Source: Trichosphaerium sp. ATCC 40318 | Taxonomy: Eukaryota > Discosea > Flabellinia > Trichosidae | Length of the DNA stretch: 64,000 nt | NCBI GenBank assembly: GCA_038496445.1 | Contig: JALMLS010000100.1 | Location: 62,001-126,000, forward strand | Reading direction: 5' to 3' | Part shown: positions 46,734 through 58,067 of the stretch, one piece after another | Numbering within the stretch: the first letter of the stretch is position 1 | Layout of the letters: each line of letters starts with the position of its first letter | The notes under the pieces: model-generated | Database searches by the model: none | Seen by the model: the letters and a program-made list of their open reading frames with translations, nothing else | Told to the model about the DNA's origin: nothing | Program-made: the position numbers and the translations under genes

Positions 46734-47023
46734 TTATATGTTTTAGACTAGTTGTTAAGGCAACATGTTCTATTTCTAGGAATGTGGTGTACTGACTCTA
46801 TTTAATTTCACAAAATTCGTTTGATGACGTACGTTTTTCTAAGAAATCATGTGATTTAGCTAATAGCAACGCTTTTAGCACCCTGCACGTGATCTGCCTT
46901 GCTTCTTTCAGCTACTCCGTACACTTTATTCCAATATGGCTAACGACTTTATATGCACTTTAAGGAGAGGTTTTGACGGGTTTGAGTATCGTGTTCCCAT
47001 CAATAATACGGCTGTACAATTTC

Positions 47024-50000
47024 TTATTTATTCCAGGAGTATACTACAAGGAAAATGATGACTACTACAAGAGGCACAGCTACTGAAGCAATTGCATCAC
47101 CAATATGTACGCTGGGTACAGTGAGTTGCCTTATTTTTGCTTCTTTTGTTGTTGGATCAGAAAGAGCCAAGTATAGCTTTATTCTCATATCAATATCCTT
47201 ATCACGTGTTAGTATAAATGTGTTTTAGTAAAGTTGCTATTTTACCTTTTCCCACATGAGGTGGTGCTCAGTTGAAAGTGATTCGTCTGAAATATGGAAC
47301 AAGTAAAGCGTGGGATCAACAACAAACTTAAATTTCTTGAAGGATTTAGGGATTAGGATTAAATAAAAATGTGCCTTGTGTGGTACCATACCTTGCTGTT
47401 TAAGATTTTTGAGTATGTGACACGCGGTGCTAGAGTTGATCTGCTTATATCTTCAGAGAACCTTTTAAGTATGAGCAAGAGAGGTACATTAACAGAAAAA
47501 AAGAGTAAACGACCTTGGTAACTTCTCTTTTGATCCAATTATCGTTGGTGTGAAGAAAGGTTTATATTTGATATTGTATAACCTCCACGCATCGAACCAT
47601 AAGTCAACATCCATGAAGTTTCTTAAGACGTCCTCTTCTGCTTTAGTTAAGGGGGAATAAGTTTGATACAGTATAGAAATAAAACAAAACATTGCAATGC
47701 AACTGCAAGTGGGATACTGTAAAGTGTGACTTCTTTGTTTGACATGGCTGTTACCAACTCTTTTTTTGTATAATCTTGTGTTTCGTTTACGTTAAAAACT
47801 GGCATAACAATCACTGACCGCCTTTGAGATTTTAAGATTGTCCATACTAGTAATACAGTAATATATTAGACGAACAAAAAATGCCATGGAAGTTGACTAG
47901 TTGATTACGCTTTACGTACCTTTTGAATTGCTGACAATACTATCCAAAAAACTTTTTGGAAATGTGAAATCAATATCCATTATCAACACATTGCTTGCTA
48001 TACTATTCTCAATAGCAACATTAAGTAAAACGCCACTATTAATAGCATCATGCTAAAATAAAACTGTATAAGGATACGCTGTTCAAACTCTGTTTGTATC
48101 GTTACCTTGGACGACTTTGGAACAACAATGTTAACTATCATTTGTTTCAAGATGTCTTCATTTGCCATCAGTGTACCAATAGAAGAACCGAAACTTTTGA
48201 GGTATATTGAAGCACTAATAGGTCCTATGTCTTTCCACGTATGCCATAATTTTATAAGCAATGGTAATTTGTCAAGTGTCAAATATGTAACAAGACCTTT
48301 ATAACGTGTCAATATAAAATACGCTTGTCTTTCTTCTTCTTACCTAGCTTATTGGCGTTCCTTATTGGCCTTGGTTTATTATAGTATTTACCTAATACTG
48401 TGTACGGTATACTACCCTTCTTGTCGCCTATTCTTGGTGTAGAATCCAAGTTCTTACCATACAACAACTTCAGCGAAACATTATCTACGAACACAACACT
48501 ACCGCTCCCTGTAAAACACCCCACAACGTAAGAATCTTATTATTCCATTCTATCAAAAAATTGGCATACTTGATAGTATCATTATCGTCAAGCTTGATAC
48601 AAAAGGGTGTTTAATTTCAATCTTTTCAGTGAAAGATCCCCAATGTGAAGAAGTGAAGCTACCGAGATGTAGTATTACTGTATCCCTTCCTACAGGGTAC
48701 CTAACTTCAACAAATGCTTGGAGATCAGGTACATGTTCTTCGGGTGTCATTGAATCGAGACCAACGATCAATCCTACAACACCTGCTGATCCATCTAAAA
48801 ATTGACTTTAGAAATCACGTGGCCTGTATTTCTTGTGCTTGCCTGGATGTGATCTTTCGTTTATCAGCACGGTCTGTGCTATACCATTAAAGGAACTTAG
48901 CGAATCACCTTCTAATCTAACTGCTGTTCTATTTTGAGACTGAATATTGGCAGCTGCGGCAGACCCTAAAGTAGATGGTTTGTTGTACTTCGCTACCTGT
49001 AAAAAATCATGAAACCAAAGCGTACCTGCGAAAATTTCCCAGTGGTTCAAGTTATTTCCTCTGAATGTGAAGCTTGGATTCTGTAGTAACTCTTCTCCTG
49101 GTTTTAGTGTATCTATATCCCTTTCTAAGTGTTCAAGGTGATGACATTTATAGTTTTCTGAAATATGGTTTGCTTGGCGAATTAATTGGAAAGGATCAAG
49201 TTGTTTCCCACCGCTTGTGTACTCTTCTTTTTGCTCAAAAACAACTGCTTGTGTATGTGGCTTGAGAATAGGTAGATCCACATGAACGTCAGCGGAAGAT
49301 GTAATTTTTTGTCTGATGGGTTTCTTGACTTGGTTGTGCTTCTGAGGGTTGGTATTTTGTTGAGTTGTGGTTTGCATTGGTTTTGGTTTGGGCTTTTTAG
49401 ATATTATGCTTTTTAGTGCATTATCATCACTCCCTGTTTCTGACATTTCGAATTTGTAGGCTGCTGCTTTATCATCTTTGATTAATTTCGAGAATGCTTC
49501 AAAAAGTTCAGAATTTGCATTGAACTAACCTCTTGTAATTAGAACAAAAAATTAGGTGATTGTGATGACGCACATGCTTTCTATCAAGGTGAACATGTTG
49601 TCCGTGAGGCTTGACGACAAACAGATCTGGCATAGCAAAGAAAGAGAATCCAATGAACTGCAAAGAGTATACTAGTTGTAGCTTTGAGAAGTACTCACCT
49701 CGAAACTCCTCATTAAATCTACAGCAAAGTAAGGTTTGATATTATAAAGGACGGGTTATGAGGTGTTCAACACAATCGTACAATGGTATGCTATCTTTTG
49801 GTGCTATAAAATAAGGATCAAAGTTGGAATCAGGAACAATATTATATATTTTCTCCTCTTTGAAGAACTGCTTGTAATTCGTAGCAGCATGAGATCCAGG
49901 GCTTTCACGTTTTACTAAAGCAATTTCTTATAAGTCTAGATGAAAGTGCTGTATCAATAACGGACGGTATTGGCGTGTGAGCTTCTTTTTAAAGTTGTCA

Positions 50001-50892
50001 GATAGTTTCTCTTTGTTTGTTGGTATTTCAGCTTTGTGTCTTGCTTGTTCGAAAGCAGGTATAACAATCAATACTTTCCCTTTTCTCTTTTCAACCATAT
50101 CTCTTATTTCCGCAATATGTGATCTTGTTTGTTGTAGAGCAACACGTGTTAGTTATCAAGGTAGGATTGACTCACTATGTAATTATTTTTAGCGTACTTG
50201 GCTATATCATACCCACCGTTTGGACATAACATGAAGCTATCCACGATGAACACTACATATAGAATTAGCAATACACCATGTGATGACTCGTTTTACCGAA
50301 TTGAGATGTAATTTTTTTCATAGCTACATTACGTAGAATGTTGGTAGGGTATAGCTGTACAAACGGTGAGCTTCTCAATATATAAAGGTGACGTACAGCA
50401 TCTAAGGTTGTCGTTGTATAAAACACGGCGTGTATAGTGAAGGGATATTGTAGATCATCTGCGAAAGCTAACAGACTTTGTAGTGTCGGATTTGTTTGTT
50501 TAAGAAGTACAGCAATTGATAAAGGTCCTAAACCGCCCATACAATTACATACCAAACGAAGGTAACGTTGATTCCTCCCTACCTTGCCATGTTTCTGAAA
50601 ACTGTACAACGTTATCAAATTCTTCCAGTGTCACGTGTAAACAAGCTACTATATCCTGAGACTCTACTGCCTGTATCAAGGAGTTAATAGACACCTTAAA
50701 GACGTATCTATGTACCGAAAAGCTAGTAGACACGAGGTAGTTGTCTAAAACTAAGTAATTGGCGTATGTGTTGTGCGCATCAAATTTTCTGATACGCATG
50801 CTTCCCTTTTCCGTGTATTCATTGTCGCTTATCGGTGTAGCTGCGCCTATAAATATAACAACGCATAGGCATAAAATTATGTGACTGCGCAT
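47024..50892 (-). CDS. Membrane glycosyltransferase with two GT49-like domains around a carbohydrate-binding-like module
   Basis: About 15 exons; acts in ER/Golgi lumen or at the surface. Signal peptide MRSHIILCLCVVIFIGAATP. GT49-like domain 1 (the LARGE C-terminal / B4GAT1 family): SETWQGPLSIAVLL, FVQLYPTNILRNVAMKKITS, VFIVDSFMLCPNGGYDIAKY, KVLIVIPAFEQARHKAEIPT and FDPYFIAPKDSIPLYD. Its DxD site reads V-D-S, so the second Asp is lost. A middle module (ELLQNPSFTFRGNNLNHWEI, FNGIAQTVLINERSHPG, LQAFVEVRYPVGRD) looks like CBM4_9/galactose-binding. Domain 2: LIKLWHTWKDIGPISASIYL, MIVNIVVPKSSKHDAINSG, VLLNVAIENSIASNVLIMDIDF with an intact D-I-D. A C-terminal transmembrane helix (AIASVAVPLVVVIIFLVVYS) ends the protein. 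Domain 1 may be inactive and domain 2 catalytic. Introns near 47202 and 50143 carry CTAACACGTG. Confidence 0.82.
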
Positions 50893-51124
50893 TATTTTAC
50901 AAGTGTTGCTGCTTGCAACGGTTATTGGCACGTGTTTTATTACTACGATTTTTGTTGACCTTTCTTTTTTAAGGTAAAGGCATCAAGGGATTAATTAGTG
51001 ATGTTACGAAAACGGTCGTTAAACACACGTGCACGCCTTGATTGTCTCTCTTGGGAGGTGAACCTGCGCTTTCACTCGTTTGTAAGTGATTTTCGACTCA
51101 AAACGAGTGAATTGTCAATATCTT

Positions 51125-53305
51125 TTATGTAATGATTTCTACATTTCCTGTATCATGTCGTATAGCCTGTACAAGGAATCTAAGACCATCAATCAATTCC
51201 TCGTCATAAATAATTTCTTCACAGCTTGAAAGATCAAGAGTTTGAAGTTGAGTGCATGTCTTTAAGACTTCATACACACCACTAAAAGTAATCTTTAAAC
51301 CTTCTAGTTTTAGCGAGTGAAGGTTTACACATTGTGCAATAGTCTTTAATGCATTATCCTTAAAGAGATGAATAAGAAAAAGAAAAAGGTGCCTTAAGTG
51401 CTCTCCCTTATGTCAAGAGTAACTAACGCTATGCCTTACCTTTAACTTTGTGCAATATGATATATCAAGCATTCTTAATGATGTTAAAGCGCTCAAACGA
51501 GAGAAAGACTATGTATGTTGTGAGTGGTTGAACGTGAAAAATAGGGAAGTAATTAGTACGTTTTGTGTCACATTTCTAACTTTTCGTAGCCACAGATGTT
51601 TCAAGTTTGTGTGAGTATTTAATATATGTGTAAGCTGTGCATCCCGTATTTTATAGTTCATGCTCATATCGAGTGTAGTTAACCAAGGTAAGATTAATTT
51701 ATCCCCAGTGAACCTAATATAACAGTTAAACGAATAAATAGTCAAAGAAGAGAAAAACTTACTTTGAAAATCGGAACAATGTAAGTGAGTGTAAGTTTGT
51801 CAATTGTGTTAATTGGGCAATCCCATTATCAGTTATAGCTCGGTTATTAGATAAAGTGAGTATAGTTAACTTTGTAAGACTACATATATGACTTAAAGCT
51901 TTATCACAAATGGTGAAGGTCCTAAGGAAAAAAAACTTCAGAAAAAAAAAGAACGGTTTCTTTGCACTTACTTGAACAATTCAAGTCTTGTAAGACTTTT
52001 CAGTTTTGCAATATCTGAACAACTTTGTTCTCCAAATCCCAAACTATCCATTATACTCAGTTCACAAAGATTTGTCATATTTATAGGGACGTCAGAGATA
52101 TCCCTTCCGGCATAATGAACTTTTAGAATTTTTAAGTTCGGAAGAGGGAACTGAGCGACATGTTGTAAGCTTGTACTTGTACCGTTCAACCGCAAACAAG
52201 ACAACATTCTACATTGTTGTAAAAATGGTGTAACAATTGTATCAGTTAATGTGACTTGATCTATGAAAGAAGTTAAGTGCTACACCCAAAAGTACAAATA
52301 ATTAATTCATACTTCTTATTTGCAGGTTAACGAGGTTAGTACAAGTCTCTGCTATTGTTTGTGAGAGCCCTATACTCCAAGGCACTTAAATAAAGGTTAG
52401 TTAGAATCAGGGTTTATCACTTGACATACCTGACGCAACGAGAGTTTCGAGGTTTAAGCATTTTGTTACATATTGGAGTGAATCTTGCATTGGTGCGCCA
52501 GAGCAATTAATTGACCGTAAAGAAGTTGCGTTATGGCGTAATAAGTGATTAATAGATTCATCTATGTCATCAGCGTATTGATTGAAACACTACAAAGTAC
52601 GTCAGGTTGAAATGCTTTGAAGAAGAAAAAAATTGATCAAGAACTTACTCCCGAAAAATTTATGTTCACCACGTGTTTGCACTGGTACGCAATAAGTTTC
52701 AAGGTTATTGGTGTTATCCTCCTTCGATTTGCTAATGATATAGAGTGTATAGAGCGGCTACAACCGAACAATAGCGCTTGCATCCCAGAATCTGTCAAAC
52801 AGTCCTTACCTTTTGTCACAAAACAACCTTCAAGGGTGGACTTACGAAAGGAGTATCTGAAGTAGCATCGAGGGACAGTGTTTCACACTGCCCCAGGCGT
52901 CCAGCGAGGGAGATTGCGCACTTGTCTAGGAAATGCGTTAGCAAAGCGAAAGGCAGTTACCATCGTCAAATGTAAAACGGCAGTGCACTTCAACGTGGTG
53001 GCGCAATTAAAAGGAAACCAGCGACCTGATTACAAGTGTAATTCTCCAACTCGCTTGTAAATAGCTGGTTACGTACCCGGCATACTGAGACCGCCTAAAT
53101 ATGCGATTCTGTACAATTGAGGATTTTTTGCTAAAGTTCTCCAGCGCTTGCAAGTACTACCTAAATCGCCTATTTGACGCGTCGGTAGGTACGAATAAAT
53201 ATATAATAAGAGCTCTGATGGCAAAGATGAAACATGAGCTTCGAGAGTTGTAGGAGCTGTTTTATGTCTTCGCACAAGCTCATCCAAGCGCCTTTTAGAT
53301 GACAT
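51125..53305 (-). CDS. F-box/LRR protein (AMN1/FBXL type)
   Basis: Substrate receptor of an SCF ubiquitin ligase. It starts MSSKRRLDELVRRHKTAPTT. The F-box follows: VSSLPSELLLYIYSYLPTRQ, IGDLGSTCKRWRTLAKNPQL. The rest is some 15 LRRs of the cysteine-containing kind: LFGCSRSIHSISLANRRRIT, TLKLIAYQCKHVVNINF, CLRLNGTSTSLQHVAQFPLP, LWLRKVRNVTQ and VNLHSLKLEGLKITFSGVYE. It ends NVEIIT at 51125. About ten exons. The first intron (53076-52828, 249 nt) is far longer and more GC-rich than the others here. The repeats are irregular, unlike the VHTI-type LRR genes of this window. Divergent from the SH3b-like gene, with 71 bp between starts. Confidence 0.82.
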
Positions 53306-53376
53306 TGTACTAAATTAGCCACATTCTGATCAAGAGTCGTTAAGTTCCGGTTTTACTTGTCCCATAAATTTGAGTC
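53306..53376. promoter_or_regulatory. 71-bp divergent promoter between F-box/LRR and SH3b-like genes
   Basis: Only 71 bp separate two start codons on opposite strands, so the promoter must be shared and the 5' UTRs short. Confidence 0.45.
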
Positions 53377-54680
53377 ATGAGCTGTGAGACGGAGCCTCCT
53401 GAGGAAATGCCTAATGGTGCGTCTTGTACATAATACGACATTCTGATGAACAAATAGGCACCCATTGGTTAATAATAAACAAAAAAGGTGCTATGATACG
53501 TGGTAGACCTAAAATAAGCTGGTTGACAATGTCATTGAACAGATTACCTTTGTACAGCTATTACATTTTTTGTACAACCTGTTGACATTACTAGTGGCTC
53601 GTTTGCTGTTCAAAAGGGACAAAAAGGTAATTGGATACATCACGCAGAGGGTTGGACACAAATTGAGGAAGACGGAAGGCCTTACATGGTGCCACTTCAG
53701 TCAAACTCTGTATTATGGCGTGTCGTCGCAAAATCAGGCGTAAATTCGCGCGTGGATGCGCTAATAAAGTCCAAAAAAAATGGTATGGCAACTTTGACTT
53801 TTTTTATTTTTAGTACAATAAAAGTCATTTTCTTTGTTAAGGCTTTACTGTACCCCTTGGTTCTATTATACGACAGATTGGTAGTGTCGGTGCTTGGGTT
53901 AAACACGATAATGGCTGGTCTGTTACCTTCGACAGCCTCAAGAACGAAGTATTTTTAGAACCTTTTTTTATTCAGGTACTGCATGACGTCTTTAATTATT
54001 ATTATACTTTGTGTTAATTAGATCTCTTTTAGACACAGCACAATACTTTCATACGTCCCTTAGATACCTATTCGTTACACTCACAAGTCAATAATCCATA
54101 CGCACACCCGCTACTGACAGTCAACCCAAATGTCCAACAACCTGTTCAATCTCCAATGGGTTTTACCGGCGGGCATTGTATTCCGGTATTACCTGTTGCA
54201 CAGTCATCTCAGGATTCTAGTAGTGGTAGTACTAGTGCTCCTGTACATACACCTGTTTACAATCCAGTTCAGTATGCCGTGCCACAACTAACAGTACCAC
54301 AAAACACAACAATGCCAAGTGCACCAATAGACTCAAACAAGTCTGAAGATAAAGTGTTAACTAGAGTTGTGCCACCCTTAAAATCAAGCACTCCACAGTC
54401 ACCGAATACAACAATAGACATCGAGAGTGAGAGCCCATCTAAAGAGCAAGAACATACATTGCAGACACAAAGCCCTCCACAGTCACCGAACACGAGAATC
54501 AACGTTGGGAGCGAGAGCCAATCTAAAGTGCAACTCCAGGACATGCAAACCAAAGATACGTCTAATGGAACAGCCGATGTAAAAGAACAAGAAAGAGAAG
54601 TAGACAGCGACTCTGTAGAACAAAAAAATTCAGGCACAAACCAAGGTAGCCCTTCGGATTCACCAGTGTCATCAACATGA
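53377..54680 (+). CDS. Protein with two SH3b-like repeats and a low-complexity tail
   Basis: Starts MSCETEPPEEMPNGAMIRGR at 53377. Two related segments: FGSFAVQKGQKGNWIHHAEG, WTQIEEDGRPYMVPLQ and, after an intron, GFTVPLGSIIRQIGSVGAWV, KHDNGWSVTFDSLKN. The G-x-W-(I/V)-x-H-x-x-G-W pattern is typical of bacterial-type SH3 (SH3b) or similar small beta-barrels. After FFIQ the chain turns to Ser/Pro/Gln/Thr-rich sequence of about 200 residues with a short internal repeat (TPQSPNTTIDIESESPS and SPPQSPNTRINVGSESQS). No signal peptide. Function unknown; probably an interaction scaffold. Confidence 0.6.
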
Positions 54681-54926
54681 CAATAATCATTCGAAGTGTT
54701 TTTTAATTGTACAATAATATTACAAATAGTGTAAATAAAATCAATAGATCTCTAGTAGTCAAGTAAGACTCAGAACCCTTTTCTTTGTGTAGTATAATCT
54801 CACTAGTTTTGTGAGGATATATCAATGTTCTACTACGATTGTGCTTTACGTAATACAACATTATTTGAATCAATGTGACCCAAACGTGCTCGTTCATTTA
54901 GTAAGTCACTTGTCAGCATATCAAAA

Positions 54927-55548
54927 TTAGCTTCCGGCGCAGTTTCTTTTCTTTGTCCCAGTGGTACCACTAGTTAAAAAAACCCCAAATCAGAAGAAAG
55001 AAAACAAACCAATATTTTTGCGCACGTGAGGATTCATCCGAGGATTTTAGTTCAGGTAATGGTCTCTTTGGTTTGGCTCCTACAGTTGAAAAGCCGATTG
55101 GAGCTGAGACACTTGGAGTCATGTTTGTACGCATTATTTTTCTGCTAGATGCTGCAGTTTCTTTCATTTCCGAGCCACTCGTTGGGCTTGATGAAAGAAA
55201 CATAGGTGATCTAAAGCTCATCGTAGTTGGTTTAGTACGTTGCTTTGTATCAGACCTATCTGAAGCTTTTTTGGTGAGTTGAAGTTAACTTATTCAGTTC
55301 TTGTAGGCTACGAACTTGGAAGGGTAGTGCAACGCGTACTTTGTAATAATTGGAGTAGTTTGGCCTGTTTAGCGTCCAACTCTTCTCTTCGCTTATGACA
55401 TGTATTTAAAGCGTTCTACTACGCGTTGGTATTTATATGACCGATATAGATAACGTACCAAGGCTGCTTCTTCCGCAATAGCTATTACGCCGTATTCAGT
55501 GCGTAATAACGTCATAGCAGCTACTATTTTGTCAGTGTTATCAGCCAT
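54927..55548 (-). CDS. Hypothetical small Ser-rich protein
   Basis: Not recognised. Four exons start MADNTDKIVAAMTLLRTEYG at 55548. The N-terminal helix (AIAEEAALRREELDAKQAKL, LQLLQ) is amphipathic and coiled-coil-like. A Ser/Thr/Pro-rich tail follows (SFRSPMFLSSSPTSGSEMKE, TMSF, APIGFSTVGAKPKRPLPELK) with possible phosphorylation sites of the S-P kind. It ends NCAGS at 54927. About 140 residues. Its start is 77 bp from that of MND1, divergent. Splice sites are canonical, which supports a real gene. Confidence 0.5.
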
Positions 55549-55625
55549 CGCGTAAAACTGAGTTTTTTGGCAAGGCGCCTTAACCAACTTGTTTCTAAGC
55601 CAAGGCGATCAAAAAATCAAATACA

Positions 55626-56632
55626 ATGGTACTACATGCATCACAAACCATTTGTTATGCTTACTTTTTATTAGTCCAGGCGCAAAGGTCTATCTGCAGA
55701 TGAAAAAAAAGTGAGAGCTCTTGATTACTTCCACGAAACTGTACGAACATTTGATATTTTAAGCACTGACGTTACGTAGCTTGACGTGTACCTCATGAAA
55801 GAGCTCGAATCGCAACTCGATAAAAAAAAAGGCATTAGTACGTATTGTCAATCTGTTAACATGTTTCTAACAACTACAGCACGCATGTCAGTGAAAGATA
55901 CCGTTAAAAATTTAACGTACGACAATTTGGCTCATGAGGATAAGATTGGAACGTCAAACTACTTTTGGTCGTTCCCTAGTGAAGTTGCGAATAAAGTAAA
56001 CGCCAAACAAGCATTTTTTGATTATTGTCTAACAACTGTCAGAAACGACTTGCCCTGGAGGAATACAACGCGAACATAGCTCAATTAGAGCAGAAAATTA
56101 CAACTTCTGAGCAACGCATAGAGGAACTTCGTGTAGGCAGGGAGGAAACTGTACGTAATATATCTTGAACCGTTCTGACGTTATCAAAGGATGAGCGTAC
56201 AGCAAATTTACAACGCTTGGCTGAGCTGCAAGCAGAAAATGAACGTCTTCGTGCAGAATCTAAAAAACTGGCTGGCAGTGATCCACGTCTCATTGGTGCA
56301 ATGCGTATGTGCTAATAAATAACAACGTACATGCTTTACTTACGTTCTCACAGAAGAAGACTCCAAACAAGCCAAAGAGCAGGCCAACATGTGGACAGGC
56401 AAGATTTTTTTTTTCACATTTTTTTTTTACAATTCTCATTTCTACTGTTGTCTACTTTGAGAAGGCACAATCAATCGAACTTGGTATTTTTGTGTGCTTA
56501 TTTTATACTATTTCAGACAATATTTTTCTTGTACAAGGATATGTCAAGAAGAGAGGAATGGATGTAAAACAATTCAACAAACAGTTTTCAATACCAGATT
56601 CTTTCGATTACATTGAGGACGCCATACCTTAG
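55626..56632 (+). CDS. MND1: Meiotic recombination protein MND1
   Basis: Partner of HOP2 that stimulates RAD51/DMC1 strand exchange. The first exon appears to be the ATG codon alone (55626-55628), followed by a 46-nt intron (55629-55674). The protein reads MSRRKGLSADEKKVRALDYF, HET, LDVYLMKELESQLDKKKGI, MSVKDTVKNLTYDNLAHEDK, IGTSNYFWSFPSEVANK. A coiled coil follows (KRLALEEYNANIAQLEQKIT, TSEQRIEELRVG, LAELQAENERLRAESKKLAG), then DNIFLVQGYVKKRGMDVKQF and SIPDSFDYIED. The winged-helix start, KIG(T)SxYFWSFPS motif and C-terminal PxxFDYIE are invariant in MND1. The last intron (56399-56516) has a GC donor (ACAG|GCAAG). Confidence 0.93.
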
Positions 56633-56793
56633 TATCACGACTCATTTTCATAAAAGACAACCATTGTATATAGCCCATAATAAAAGAATCACAGTTCAGA
56701 GGTGAGAACCGTAAACGTAATGAATTAAATCCATTCATTGAATCTGAGTTCTGTGGCTACCAAATAAAAAAGACATTGTAACGAAGCAGAACA

Positions 56794-57838
56794 ATGTCTA
56801 AGATTACAGTTTATTTCACCAGACACTCCCAACGACAAGATTGGGTTGATCCAGAATGGACTAAGACTGCTGAGTTGCCTACAAACCCGCCATTGAGCGA
56901 GTTGGGATTTAAAGTTGCCAAAACACTTGTAGGCGCATTAAAAGGTACTAAAAAACGTTATAGCAGCATAAAAAGACTAAAACACCCTAAGATAAGAAAA
57001 TTAAGTACATTTTCAGTAGTCCGTACTCTAGATGCCTACAAACGATAACACCGCTTGCGGATGCCATAAAAGTGCCTATTTTGTAAGTAGTTCTCTCATA
57101 CCACGCCCACACAAATCTAAATATACCTAGCGTTGAGCACGGATGCGCGGAGTGGCTCAGCTGGCTACAAGAATGTGGATCGTTACCATTGAAGACACTC
57201 TGTGAGGATTTCCCAAGGTCTAAAACTGTTTCCATTGCTAGGCGCTTACTTACGCAACAGGATAAACCCAGAGTACAAAACACTTGTTACACCTGACCTT
57301 CCAGAATCAAATGAAGTCTTACTTCACAAACGCGCACATAAGGCTATGACAGCGATTGTCAACTACCTTGTACAAAAAGGAGAAACGGATTGTTCAATTC
57401 TACTTGTATCACACGCTGCTACAATGCAAGCACTAGCCCGCTCATCTTTGGCACGTGGCTTGACATAAAGCAGTTGTATACTTTGCTAACAACAAGTAGT
57501 TTCTGGCCTCTGGTATTTCTGAGACAACGTTCAATGAAGGTGTGAAAAGAAGTTTTTTTTTGGATATGTAACAGTTCTAACATTGTTTTTGTTAACAGGT
57601 GAACCTTCACGTGTACATATTTACAGTGGTATTTGTAGTATAACTCAAGTTGAAATCGATACAAAAACGAAAGTGGGAAAGCTTATTAAGACTGGAGAAA
57701 CATCACACATGAGTGCCTTCGATGAGAAAGTCTACAGGTATAAATCTTGTTTACTCCTATTTTTTTGTGGTTCATTCATCTGTCAGTTTTGTAATCCATG
57801 TTTTTAGGCCGTGGACATTTAGATCAGAGCGTAAATAA
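56794..57838 (+). CDS. Histidine-phosphatase superfamily protein (UBASH3/phosphoglycerate-mutase-like)
   Basis: Starts MSKITVYFTRHSQRQDWVDP. The catalytic RHS motif is FTRHSQR with the nucleophile His. Then NPPLSELGFKVAKTLVGALK, YIFSSPYSRCLQTITPLADA (second phosphate-binding Arg), FVEHGCAEWLSWLQECGSLP (Glu general acid region), LLHKRAHKAMTAIVNYL and CSILLVSHAATMQALARSSL (second catalytic His). All four catalytic positions are present. The RHSxR...EHGxxEW pattern places it with the UBASH3/Sts and PGAM5-like eukaryotic branch. The exon after SSL is joined by a GC-AG intron (TTG|GCACGT). No UBA or SH3 domain, so it is a stand-alone phosphatase. It ends SERK at 57838. Substrate unknown. Confidence 0.82.
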
Positions 57839-58067
57839 GTAGGGCGCTTTGGAGTGTAGATTATGAGTTTTAATGAAAAAACTAGTTTATACAATCGTTG
57901 CACGTGCAAAACTGCATGTCAACAATACTGATGTTGAGTATGTGCTACATCAATAAAAAATTCAAAAATAACAACAAGAAATATGATAAAATGATACTTC
58001 CTATGACAAGGCTGGCAGAGTAGAAGTTGGTTTTTTTATTTAAACTATTTTTTGTTTTAACAGTGTT
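57839..58067. other. Convergent 3' region
   Basis: 229 bp between facing stop codons. AATAAA-like and AATAAAAAA words near 57952 suit a polyadenylation signal. No gene seen. Confidence 0.35.
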
